From: Enterobacteriaceae bacterium
GTDB taxonomy: Bacteria; Pseudomonadota; Gammaproteobacteria; Enterobacterales; Enterobacteriaceae
Direction of reading: 5' to 3'
Assembly: GCA_902363335.1 (NCBI GenBank)
Contig: CABIZV010000008.1
Coordinates: 1 to 64,000 of the forward strand
DNA length: 64,000 nt
Positions 54,705 to 62,887 of this stretch are shown one piece after another; the stretch's first letter is position 1; every line of letters begins with the position of its first letter. The position numbers and the translations under genes are program-made. The notes under the pieces are model-generated. The model made no database searches, had not been told where the DNA came from, and worked only from the letters and a program-made list of their open reading frames with translations.

Positions 54705-54771
54705 GTCAATCCATACCGAGCATATTACATGAATATGTATCAGTATTTGCGGGTCGCTTTTCAGGAATGGT
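54705..54771 (+). repeat. 67-bp direct repeat, right copy
   Basis: This is the partner of 48941-49007 in the same orientation, 5764 bp away, with 53 of 67 identical bases. It lies between yhcA and the gltD terminator. Read from ATG 54729 it would encode MNMYQYLRVAFQEWCERVKK..., 29 residues and open to TGA at 54816, where the left copy has a TAG. The rest of the 54468-54838 gap is AT-rich with no recognised gene; gltF is absent. Confidence 0.7.
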
Positions 54772-54793
54772 GCGAACGTGTGAAGAAGAAACT

Positions 54794-54829
54794 GGCCCCA
54801 TCCATCAATGTGAATTGATGGATGGGGCC
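54794..54829 (-). terminator. terminator of the gltBD operon
   Basis: GGCCCCATCCATCAAT and ATTGATGGATGGGGCC form a perfect 16-bp stem with a 4-nt loop. It begins 9 nt after the gltD stop and is followed on the minus strand by AGTTTCTTC. The stem is unusually long and GC-rich for a terminator. Confidence 0.88.
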
Positions 54830-54838
54830 GGAGAGGTT

Positions 54839-56257
54839 TTACACTTCCAGGTAATTCATAATTCCGTCAGCCGCTTTACGACCTTCGGCAATCGCCGTTA
54901 CCACCAGATCCGAACCGCGCACGATGTCACCACCGGCGAAGATTTTCGGGTTGCTGGTCTGGAAGGCGTTATCGCTGCCTTCAGGGGCAATCACACGGCC
55001 CTGCGAATCCAGCTCGACGCTATGCTTTGCCAGCCATTCCATGCTGTGCGGGCGGAAGCCAAACGCCATCACTACGGCATCAGCTGGCACTACGTGTTCG
55101 GAACCGGCGACGATTTCCGCGCGACGGCGGCCTTTCGCATCCGGCTGGCCCATTTCGGTGCGCGCCATTTTCACGCCGCAGACTTTGCCGTTCGCGTTCA
55201 CTTCCACACCCAGCGGTTGGACGTTGAACTGGAACTCGACGCCTTCTTCACGCGCATTTTTCACTTCGCGCTTAGAGCCCGGCATGTTCTCTTCATCGCG
55301 GCGATAGGCACAGATAACGTGCGCGGCGTTCTGACGAATGGAGGTGCGTACGCAGTCCATCGCCGTATCACCACCGCCCAGCACGACAACGCGTTTGCCT
55401 TCCATGCTGACATACGGCGCGTCTGGTGTTTCACCAAAGCCCATCAGCTGCTTAGTATTGGCAATCAGGAACGGCAGGGCGTCGAATACGCCGGAAGCAT
55501 CTTCGTTTTCCAGACCGCCGCGCATAGATTGATAGGTACCGACGCCGAGGAATACCGCATCGTAATCCTTCAACAGGTCATCAATCTGTACGTCACGACC
55601 CACTTCAACGTTGAGTTTGAATTCAATACCCATGCCGGTGAAGATTTCACGGCGGCGGGTCATGACCTCTTTCTCCAGCTTGAAAGCCGGGATACCGAAG
55701 GTCAGCAGACCGCCGATTTCCGGATGGCGGTCAAAGACCACCGCCTTCACGCCGTTACGTGTCAACACATCGGCGCACGCCAGACCTGCCGGGCCCGCGC
55801 CGATAATGGCGACTTTCTTGTCGGTCTGCTTCACACCAGTCATGTCCGGACGCCAGCCCATCTCGAATGCTTTATCGTTGATATAGCGTTCGATGTTGCC
55901 GATGGTCACCGCGCCAAACTCATCGTTCAGCGTACAGGAACCTTCACACAGTCGGTCCTGCGGGCAAACGCGCCCACAGACTTCCGGCAGGGTGTTGGTC
56001 TGGTGCGACAGCTCGGCTGCCTCAAAAATACGTCCCTCGTTGGCAAGCTTCAGCCAGTTAGGGATGTAGTTATGCACCGGACATTTCCACTCGCAATACG
56101 GGTTACCGCACGACAGGCAGCGGTCTGCCTGTGCTTTGGCCTGGCCTTCGGAAAACGGCTCGTAGATCTCGATAAACTCGATCTTACGGATCTTCAGCGG
56201 TTTCTTTGGCGGATCAACGCGCTGGAGGTCGATAAATTGATAGACATTTTGACTCAT
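54839..56257 (-). CDS. gltD: glutamate synthase small subunit
   Basis: GltD carries electrons from NADPH through FAD and iron-sulfur clusters to GltB for conversion of 2-oxoglutarate and glutamine to glutamate. The 472 residues equal the E. coli length. The N-terminal CLSCGNPYCEWKCPVHNYIP and CGRVCPQDRLCEGSC supply the Fe-S ligands. The FAD-binding GAGPAGLACADVL and NADPH-binding VLGGGDTAMDC follow. The gene starts 9 nt after gltB and ends at a strong terminator; gltF does not follow. Confidence 0.98.
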   Translation of the reverse strand: MSQNVYQFIDLQRVDPPKKPLKIRKIEFIEIYEPFSEGQAKAQADRCLSCGNPYCEWKCPVHNYIPNWLKLANEGRIFEAAELSHQTNTLPEVCGRVCPQDRLCEGSCTLNDEFGAVTIGNIERYINDKAFEMGWRPDMTGVKQTDKKVAIIGAGPAGLACADVLTRNGVKAVVFDRHPEIGGLLTFGIPAFKLEKEVMTRRREIFTGMGIEFKLNVEVGRDVQIDDLLKDYDAVFLGVGTYQSMRGGLENEDASGVFDALPFLIANTKQLMGFGETPDAPYVSMEGKRVVVLGGGDTAMDCVRTSIRQNAAHVICAYRRDEENMPGSKREVKNAREEGVEFQFNVQPLGVEVNANGKVCGVKMARTEMGQPDAKGRRRAEIVAGSEHVVPADAVVMAFGFRPHSMEWLAKHSVELDSQGRVIAPEGSDNAFQTSNPKIFAGGDIVRGSDLVVTAIAEGRKAADGIMNYLEV

Positions 56258-56266
56258 GATGACCCC

Positions 56267-59200
56267 TTACTGCGCCTGCACACGCAGCTCAGCTGCGCTA
56301 CGACTACGATGACCCAACAGTGCTTTCACATCACTGGACTTCGGTTTAACCAGCGCGAATTTCGCCGAGAAGGCTGGCCAGTTTGCCAGGATCTCTTCGC
56401 CGCGTGATGAACCGGTCAACTGAACGTGCTCGGTAATCAGACCGCGAAGATGCTCTTCGTGAATGGCCAGCGTTTCAACATCAAGCACTTCCACCAGTTC
56501 CGGGTTGACGCGTTTACGGAAATCACCGCTTTCGTCCAGGACGTAGGCGAAGCCGCCGGTCATACCGGCACCGAAGTTGACGCCTGTTTTACCCAGCACG
56601 CAGACAATCCCACCGGTCATGTATTCACAGCCGTTGTCGCCAATACCTTCAACCACGGTGATGGCGCCGGAGTTACGCACGGCGAAACGTTCGCCCGCGC
56701 GGCCTGCGGCATACAGACGACCACCGGTCGCGCCGTACAGGCAGGTGTTACCGATAATGCTGGCTTCATGACTGCGGAAAGCAGAACCGACCGGAGGACG
56801 GATCGCCAGCAGACCGCCTGCCATGCCTTTACCGACGTAGTCGTTGGCATCACCGGTCAGGTACAGCTCAACGCCACCGGCATTCCACACGCCGAAGCTC
56901 TGGCCTGCGGTACCGCTGAAGTGCGCCTTAATTGGGTCTGACGCCAGCCCCTGATCGCCGTGGGTCTGGGCGATATAACCCGACAGCGATGCGCCCACGG
57001 AACGGTCGGTATTGCGAATATCGAACCAGAAGGTTTTGCTCTGGCGCTCATCAACAAACGGTTTTGCCTGCTGTAACAGTTGGGCGTTCAGCACACCGTT
57101 ATCAAACGGCGGGTTGGTCTCAGTGCAGAACAGCGCTTTGCCCGCCTTAGGCTCGGCGGTTTCCAGTAGACGAGACAGCTCCAGCTTCTGCTGCTTGGCG
57201 GTGAACCCGTCCAGCTCTTTGAGCAGGTCGGTGCGGCCAATCAGATCCACCAGGCGAGTCACGCCCAGGCTTGCCATCAGCTCGCGCACTTCACGGGCGA
57301 TAAATTCAAAGTAGTTAGTCACTTTAAACGGCAGACCGTGATAGTGGTTCTTACGCAGTTTTTCGTCCTGGGTTGCAACACCGGTTGCGCAGTTGTTCAG
57401 ATGGCAAATACGCAGATATTTACAGCCCAGCGCGACCATAGGCCCAGTGCCGAAGCCGAAACTTTCCGCGCCGAGAATCGCCGCTTTGATGATATCGACG
57501 CCAGTCTTCAGACCGCCATCCACCTGTAAACGGATCTTGTGACGCAGACCGTTCGCCACCAGCGCCTGCTGGGTTTCCACCAGCCCCAGCTCCCACGGAC
57601 ATCCTGCATATTTCACCGAGGAGAGCGGGCTTGCGCCGGTGCCACCGTCGTAACCGGCGATGGTGATAAGATCCGCATAGGCTTTCGCCACGCCGGTCGC
57701 GATGGTGCCAACGCCCGGTTCGGAAACCAGCTTCACGGAGATCATCGCTTTCGGGTTGACCTGTTTTAAGTCGAAAATCAGCTGCGCTAAATCCTCGATA
57801 GAGTAGATATCGTGGTGCGGCGGCGGGGAGATAAGCGTCACGCCCGGTACCGAATAACGCAGTTTGGCGATGTACGGAGTGACTTTATCACCCGGCAACT
57901 GACCGCCTTCGCCCGGTTTTGCACCCTGAGCGACTTTAATTTGAATCACGTCGGCGTTCACCAGATACGCCGGAGTCACGCCAAAGCGACCGGAAGCGAC
58001 CTGCTTGATGCGCGACACTTTATTGGTGCCGTAGCGCGCAGGGTCTTCACCGCCTTCGCCGGAGTTGGAGTTACCGCCGATGCTGTTCATCGCTTCCGCC
58101 AGCGCTTCGTGCGCTTCCGGGCTCAGCGCACCGATAGACATGGCTGCCGTATCGAAACGCTTAAACAGTGAACTTGCCGGTTCAACGTCAGATATGCTCA
58201 CCGCTTCGCCGTTCGGGGCAATTGCCAGCAGATCGCGCAGGGTGGCAGCCGGACGATTGTTCACAAGCGCAGCGTATTCCTGATAATCGCTGTATTCGCC
58301 GCTCTGCACCGCCTGTTGCAGTGTGCGCACCACGTCCGGGTTGTAGGCGTGATATTCACCGCCGTGAACGTATTTCAGCAGACCGCCCTGATCCAGCGGT
58401 TTGCGCGCAAGCCACGCACGTTTCGACAGATTCAGCAGATCCTGCTGGAAGTCGTCGAACGACGCGCCGCCGATACGGCTGACCACGCCCTGGAAGCAGT
58501 TCTCAACCACGTCGTCGTGCAGACCAACCGCTTCAAACAGTTTGGAGCAGCGGTAGGACGCGATGGTCGAAATGCCCATTTTGGACATGATCTTGTACAG
58601 ACCTTTGTTGATCCCGTTGCGGTAGTTCAGCATCACCGTGCGGTAATCTTTCTCGATAGCGTGGGTATCAATCAGACGCCCCAGCGTTTCGTAAGCCAGA
58701 TACGGATAGATTGCGGTGGCGCCAAAGCCCAGCAGTACTGCAAAGTGATGCGGGTCGCGGGCGCTGGCAGTTTCCACGATGATGTTGGCATCGCAGCGCA
58801 GGTTTTTATCGACCAGGCGCGCCTGAACGGCGCCAACGGCCATTGGGGCCGGAACCGGCAGACGGTTTTTGGCAATGTTCCGGTCAGACAGCACCAGCAG
58901 CACGGTACCGTCACGCACCATCTGTTCGGCCTGATCGCACAGTGCTTTCACCGTCTCTTCGAGACTGGTTTCAGTCACATCAAAGGTGATGTCCAGCGTA
59001 TCGGCGCGGTAGTGCTCCTCTTTCATCGTGGTGAGCTGATTGAAATCGGAGTACAGCAGAATCGGTGATTTGAAGCTCAGACGGTGCGCCTGGCCTTCCG
59101 CTTCGCAGAAGACGTTCATCTCACGACCGATGCTGGTTGCCAGCGACATTACGTGCGCTTCACGCAGCGGATCGATTGGCGGGTTGGTGACCTGCGCAAA

Positions 59201-60727
59201 CTGCTGGCGGAAGTAGTCATAAATAATACGTGGCTGGCTTGAGAGCACGGCAAATGGGGTATCATCGCCCATTGAGCCGACCGCTTCCTGGCCATTCTCA
59301 CCGAGTACGCGCAGGACGGAGTCCAGCTCTTCGGCGCTGTAGTTAAACTGTTTCTGGTAGCTGGCGAGGGTATCATCGTCCAGCTCGCGGCTGCCGACCT
59401 GATCGTCAGCCAACTCTTCAAACGGCACCAGTCGACGGACGTAGTTCTCCATCCACTCTCTGTAAGGGTGGCGGCTTTTCAGATCGTCGTCGGTTTCCGC
59501 GGAGTGCAGAATGCGCCCGGTGCGGGTGTCGATAACCATCAGTTCGCCCGGCCCTACACGACCTTTTTCCACCACTTCGTCGGGCTGGTAGTCCCAGATA
59601 CCGACTTCAGAGGCGCAGGTAATCAGCTTGTCTTTGGTGATGACGTAGCGCGCCGGACGCAGACCGTTACGGTCAAGGTTACAGGCCGCGTAGCGACCAT
59701 CGGACATAACGATGCCCGCCGGGCCGTCCCATGGCTCCATGTGCATGGAGTTAAAGTCGAAGAACGAACGCAGGTCTGGATCCATATCCGGGTTGTTCTG
59801 CCAGGCCGGCGGCACCAGCAGACGCATGGCGCGAATAATGTCCATCCCGCCCGCCAGCAGCAGCTCAAGCATGTTATCCATGGAGCTGGAGTCAGAGCCG
59901 GTTTCGTTCACAAACGGCGCGGCGTCGTGTAGGTCAGGAATCAGCGGCGTCTGGAACTTATAGGTACGGGCGCGCGCCCACTGACGGTTACCGGTGATGG
60001 TGTTGATTTCACCGTTGTGCGCCAGGTAGCGGAACGGCTGCGCCAGCGGCCAGCGTGGCACGGTGTTGGTGGAAAAACGCTGGTGGAAAAGGCAAATGGC
60101 CGATTCCAGACGTAAGTCCGCCAGATCCAGGTAGAAGCGCGGCAAATCTGCCGGCATACACAGACCTTTATAAATGTTAACCAGATTCGACAGGCTACAG
60201 ACGTAGAAGTCTTTATCTTCCTGCAAACGCTTTTCAATGCGGCGACGCGCAATAAACAGACGGCGCTCCATATCGCGTGGACGCCAGCCCGCAGGGGCGT
60301 TGACAAAGATTTGTTCAATACGTGGCAGAGAGGAGAGGGCAATTTCACCCAATACGCCTTCGTTGGTTGGCACATCGCGCCAGCCGACAATAGACAGGGT
60401 TTCACGCTGCAGTTCTTCTTCGACAATATGGCGAGAAATCGCGGCAAGCTCAGGATCTTTATTCAGGAACAGCATCCCAACGGCATAGTTCTTCGCTAAG
60501 CGCCAGCCGCGTTCTTGCGCGACAATGCGAAAGAAACGGTCAGGTTTTTGCAGCAGCAAACCACAACCATCGCCGGTTTTACCATCGGCGAGGATTGCCC
60601 CACGGTGCTGCATGCGGGCCAGTGCGTGTATCGCGGTACGCACTACCTTGTGGCTAGGTTCGCCTTCTATGTGGGCGATCAGGCCGAAACCACAGTTATC
60701 CCTCTCAAGGGATTTATCGTACAACAT
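56267..60727 (-). CDS. gltB: glutamate synthase large subunit
   Basis: GltB is the flavoprotein subunit that transfers the glutamine amide to 2-oxoglutarate. Its 1486 residues match E. coli. The first 11 residues are a propeptide, leaving the catalytic N-terminal Cys12 (NCGFGLI). Next come the amidotransferase domain (about 12-430), the central domain and the FMN/3Fe-4S synthase domain, with cluster ligands in CKYLRICHLNNCATGVAT. The C-terminal beta-helix has glycine-rich repeats. GAGG lies 9 nt before the ATG. In E. coli gltBD is controlled by Lrp, IHF, CRP and ArgR. Confidence 0.98.
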   Translation of the reverse strand: MLYDKSLERDNCGFGLIAHIEGEPSHKVVRTAIHALARMQHRGAILADGKTGDGCGLLLQKPDRFFRIVAQERGWRLAKNYAVGMLFLNKDPELAAISRHIVEEELQRETLSIVGWRDVPTNEGVLGEIALSSLPRIEQIFVNAPAGWRPRDMERRLFIARRRIEKRLQEDKDFYVCSLSNLVNIYKGLCMPADLPRFYLDLADLRLESAICLFHQRFSTNTVPRWPLAQPFRYLAHNGEINTITGNRQWARARTYKFQTPLIPDLHDAAPFVNETGSDSSSMDNMLELLLAGGMDIIRAMRLLVPPAWQNNPDMDPDLRSFFDFNSMHMEPWDGPAGIVMSDGRYAACNLDRNGLRPARYVITKDKLITCASEVGIWDYQPDEVVEKGRVGPGELMVIDTRTGRILHSAETDDDLKSRHPYREWMENYVRRLVPFEELADDQVGSRELDDDTLASYQKQFNYSAEELDSVLRVLGENGQEAVGSMGDDTPFAVLSSQPRIIYDYFRQQFAQVTNPPIDPLREAHVMSLATSIGREMNVFCEAEGQAHRLSFKSPILLYSDFNQLTTMKEEHYRADTLDITFDVTETSLEETVKALCDQAEQMVRDGTVLLVLSDRNIAKNRLPVPAPMAVGAVQARLVDKNLRCDANIIVETASARDPHHFAVLLGFGATAIYPYLAYETLGRLIDTHAIEKDYRTVMLNYRNGINKGLYKIMSKMGISTIASYRCSKLFEAVGLHDDVVENCFQGVVSRIGGASFDDFQQDLLNLSKRAWLARKPLDQGGLLKYVHGGEYHAYNPDVVRTLQQAVQSGEYSDYQEYAALVNNRPAATLRDLLAIAPNGEAVSISDVEPASSLFKRFDTAAMSIGALSPEAHEALAEAMNSIGGNSNSGEGGEDPARYGTNKVSRIKQVASGRFGVTPAYLVNADVIQIKVAQGAKPGEGGQLPGDKVTPYIAKLRYSVPGVTLISPPPHHDIYSIEDLAQLIFDLKQVNPKAMISVKLVSEPGVGTIATGVAKAYADLITIAGYDGGTGASPLSSVKYAGCPWELGLVETQQALVANGLRHKIRLQVDGGLKTGVDIIKAAILGAESFGFGTGPMVALGCKYLRICHLNNCATGVATQDEKLRKNHYHGLPFKVTNYFEFIAREVRELMASLGVTRLVDLIGRTDLLKELDGFTAKQQKLELSRLLETAEPKAGKALFCTETNPPFDNGVLNAQLLQQAKPFVDERQSKTFWFDIRNTDRSVGASLSGYIAQTHGDQGLASDPIKAHFSGTAGQSFGVWNAGGVELYLTGDANDYVGKGMAGGLLAIRPPVGSAFRSHEASIIGNTCLYGATGGRLYAAGRAGERFAVRNSGAITVVEGIGDNGCEYMTGGIVCVLGKTGVNFGAGMTGGFAYVLDESGDFRKRVNPELVEVLDVETLAIHEEHLRGLITEHVQLTGSSRGEEILANWPAFSAKFALVKPKSSDVKALLGHRSRSAAELRVQAQ

Positions 60728-60903
60728 ATCAGTGAACCTCCCCAGGCTCTACGGGACGCCCCCTTAATCGATTGCGCGCAAGGCACAGCAAGAGCATGGC
60801 GACGGGGTATGGCATTCATTGCCTACCTCGCATTCGCCCTCTTCTATCCTTTTCGCGTAGGTCACACAAGTTTGAGGACTTGCTTAAGAGGGAATCTCAA
60901 TTA

Positions 60904-61007
60904 CTGCATAAATATGATGAGCAGACTGCTCATCCAGAAAGCTTCCAGCGGATTCCCAACTTATCGGGAATCGGTACATAGGTCAAATGGCAAACTTATT
61001 TATGCAG
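60904..61007. promoter_or_regulatory. structured element in the gltB/yhcC gap
   Basis: CTGCATAAATA (60904-60914) and its exact complement TATTTATGCAG (60997-61007) enclose two hairpins, GATGAGCA/TGCTCATC (60916-60934) and GATTCCC/GGGAATC (60951-60972). Each arm also resembles half of an ARG box (TGCATAAA), which fits known ArgR control of gltBDF. Whether the structure acts as DNA operators or as folded RNA is not clear. The rest of the 60728-61410 gap shows no gene. Confidence 0.6.
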
Positions 61008-61097
61008 AAATGTGCTATGGAGTAATTAAGGCAATGAATAATAAAGAAAATATGATGTTTTTATCCTCTGTGAAACGAAATGAGGAGGGATGGGGAG

Positions 61098-61113
61098 TGT
61101 GATCTGTCTCACT
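61098..61113. promoter_or_regulatory. candidate CRP site in the gltB/yhcC gap
   Basis: TGTGA-TCTGTC-TCACT has one perfect half-site and one with a single mismatch, separated by the correct 6 bp. It lies 371 nt upstream of gltB and 298 nt upstream of yhcC. CRP is a known regulator of E. coli gltBDF. Confidence 0.55.
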
Positions 61114-61410
61114 ATATGACAGCGCTGTGATAATCGTCATACGCTGATTATTTAATGAAAAGCAGCATTTAATGCTGGCATTGAGTGTGGGGATATAGGA
61201 TCGCTCTGTTTTTTAACTACAACCGGAATATGCCCAATTTGGCATCAGACATAAGGAAAAATAATCTCATCGCCGATGAATGAAATTGCAGTGATTTTGA
61301 TTGTTTATGCAATAAGATAAAAGGTCTACATGACGATTGATCCAGGTCATCGCCGATCGAGACTAAAAATGGCAGGCTTGGCCCCTTTCTTCAGGCCGGT
61401 CTATCAGATT

Positions 61411-62337
61411 ATGCAGTTACAAAAATTAGTCAATATGTTTGGTGGGGATCTTTCGCGGCGCTATGGCGAAAAGGTTCATAAACTGACGCTGCATGGTGGA
61501 TTTAGCTGCCCAAACCGCGATGGCACCATTGGCCGCGGAGGCTGTACGTTCTGCAACGTGGCTTCTTTTGCCGATGAAACGCAGCAGCATAAGTCGATTG
61601 CCGACCAGCTTGCGCATCAGGCCAATCTGGTGAACCGCGCAAAACGTTATCTGGCCTATTTCCAGGCCTACACCAGTACCTTTGCCGAAGTGCAGGTATT
61701 GCGATCTATGTATCAACAGGCGGTCAGCCAGGCCAATATCGTCGGGTTATGTGTAGGTACTCGCCCGGACTGCGTGCCGGAAGCGGTGCTTGATTTACTA
61801 AGCGAATATCACGAGCAGGGTTATGAAGTGTGGCTGGAGCTGGGTTTGCAGACCGCGCACGATAAAACCCTGCATCGCATCAATCGTGGTCATGATTTTG
61901 CCTGCTACCAGCAAACGACGCGTCTGGCCCGTGAGCGCGGCCTGAAGGTGTGCAGCCACCTTATTGTTGGTCTGCCGGGCGAAGGGCAGACAGAGTGCCT
62001 GGAGACGCTTAAACAAGTGGTTGAGACCGGGGTTGACGGCATTAAACTGCATCCGCTGCATATTGTGACCGGCAGCATTATGGCGAAGGCGTGGCAAGCG
62101 GGACGTTTGGGCGGGATCGAACTGGATGAGTACACGGTTACTGCCGGTGAAATGATTCGCCACACTCCGCCTGATGTGATTTATCATCGAATCTCGGCCA
62201 GCGCCCGTCGCCCCACGCTTCTGGCGCCGCTTTGGTGTGAAAATCGCTGGACCGGGATGGTTGAGCTCGACAAATACCTTAACGAAAACGGCGTGCAGGG
62301 TTCGGCATTGGGTACGCCGTGGGTGCAGCCTGCTTAA
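61411..62337 (+). CDS. yhcC: radical SAM protein YhcC
   Basis: YhcC is a radical SAM enzyme of the oxygen-independent type; its substrate is not established. The 308 residues carry the Fe-S motif GFSCPNRDGTIGRGGCTFCN (first ligand Cys of CX14CX2C spacing), SAM-binding GLCVGTRPDCV and ELGLQTAHDKTL. ATG 61411 matches the E. coli start. An in-frame ATG at 61330 would add 27 residues, and neither has a strong ribosome site. It is divergent from gltB, with an unusually long gap. Confidence 0.92.
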   Translation: MQLQKLVNMFGGDLSRRYGEKVHKLTLHGGFSCPNRDGTIGRGGCTFCNVASFADETQQHKSIADQLAHQANLVNRAKRYLAYFQAYTSTFAEVQVLRSMYQQAVSQANIVGLCVGTRPDCVPEAVLDLLSEYHEQGYEVWLELGLQTAHDKTLHRINRGHDFACYQQTTRLARERGLKVCSHLIVGLPGEGQTECLETLKQVVETGVDGIKLHPLHIVTGSIMAKAWQAGRLGGIELDEYTVTAGEMIRHTPPDVIYHRISASARRPTLLAPLWCENRWTGMVELDKYLNENGVQGSALGTPWVQPA

Positions 62338-62375
62338 TGTGGAGGCCGTGAACACCTGCAACATGTATGCCTTAT

Positions 62376-62811
62376 TGCCAGATGGCGGCTACGCCTTATC
62401 CGGCCTACGTCCGTCGGTAGCCCGGCCAAGCGCAGCGCCGCCGGGAGCGCACGGGCTACCAGACTATAAACACCTCTACGACGCATTTTACAGATAATCC
62501 GCCGTGTATTCGTAAATATGGTGAATCCGTGCTGACTGCCGGATGGCGGCTTCGCCTTATCCGGCCTACGTCCGTCGGTAGCCCGGCCAAGCGCAGCGCC
62601 GCCGGGAGTGCACGGGCTACCAGACTATAAACACCTCTACGACGCATTTTACAGATAATCCGTCGTGTTTTCGTCGATATGGTGAATCCGTGCTGACTGC
62701 CGGATGGCGGCTTCGCCTTATCCGGCCTACATCCGTCGGTAGCCCGGCCAAGCGCAGCGCCGCCGGGAGCGCACCACAACACCCACACGACTCATTTCAC
62801 AGATAATCCTC
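62376..62811. repeat. tandem REP/BIME array before arcB
   Basis: Three REP clusters lie at 62381, 62542 and 62703, exactly 161 bp apart. Each holds GATGGCGGCT...GCCTTATCCGGCC and GTAGCCCGGCCAAGCGCAGC-CGCCGGG. The spacer between clusters (ACTATAAACACCTCTACGAC...TTACAGATAATCC) is also repeated, so the unit is the whole 161 bp. The third copy has a diverged 3' part (ACAACACCCACACGACTC). Together with the flanks it fills the 550-bp yhcC-arcB gap. Confidence 0.93.
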
Positions 62812-62887
62812 GCATTTTTTGTACAACCTAACGCGCCGTGCTCAGAATTGGGTATGATTGAACGATGAAGTCGTTAAGGAACTCCTC

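Noticed and set aside
54695..56407. Open frame of 570 codons on the plus strand opposite gltD and the end of gltB
   Set aside because: It lies antisense to two well-supported genes, has a His/Arg-rich composition typical of reversed GC-rich frames and has no ribosome site or recognised domain.
60515..61102. Plus-strand open frame running from gltB into the intergenic region
   Set aside because: About a third of it is antisense to gltB, and the rest crosses the inverted-repeat structure and has no recognisable product.
62376..62811. Possible CRISPR array
   Set aside because: The repeats are 161 bp apart with repeated spacers and REP palindromes, and no cas gene is near. This is a REP array.
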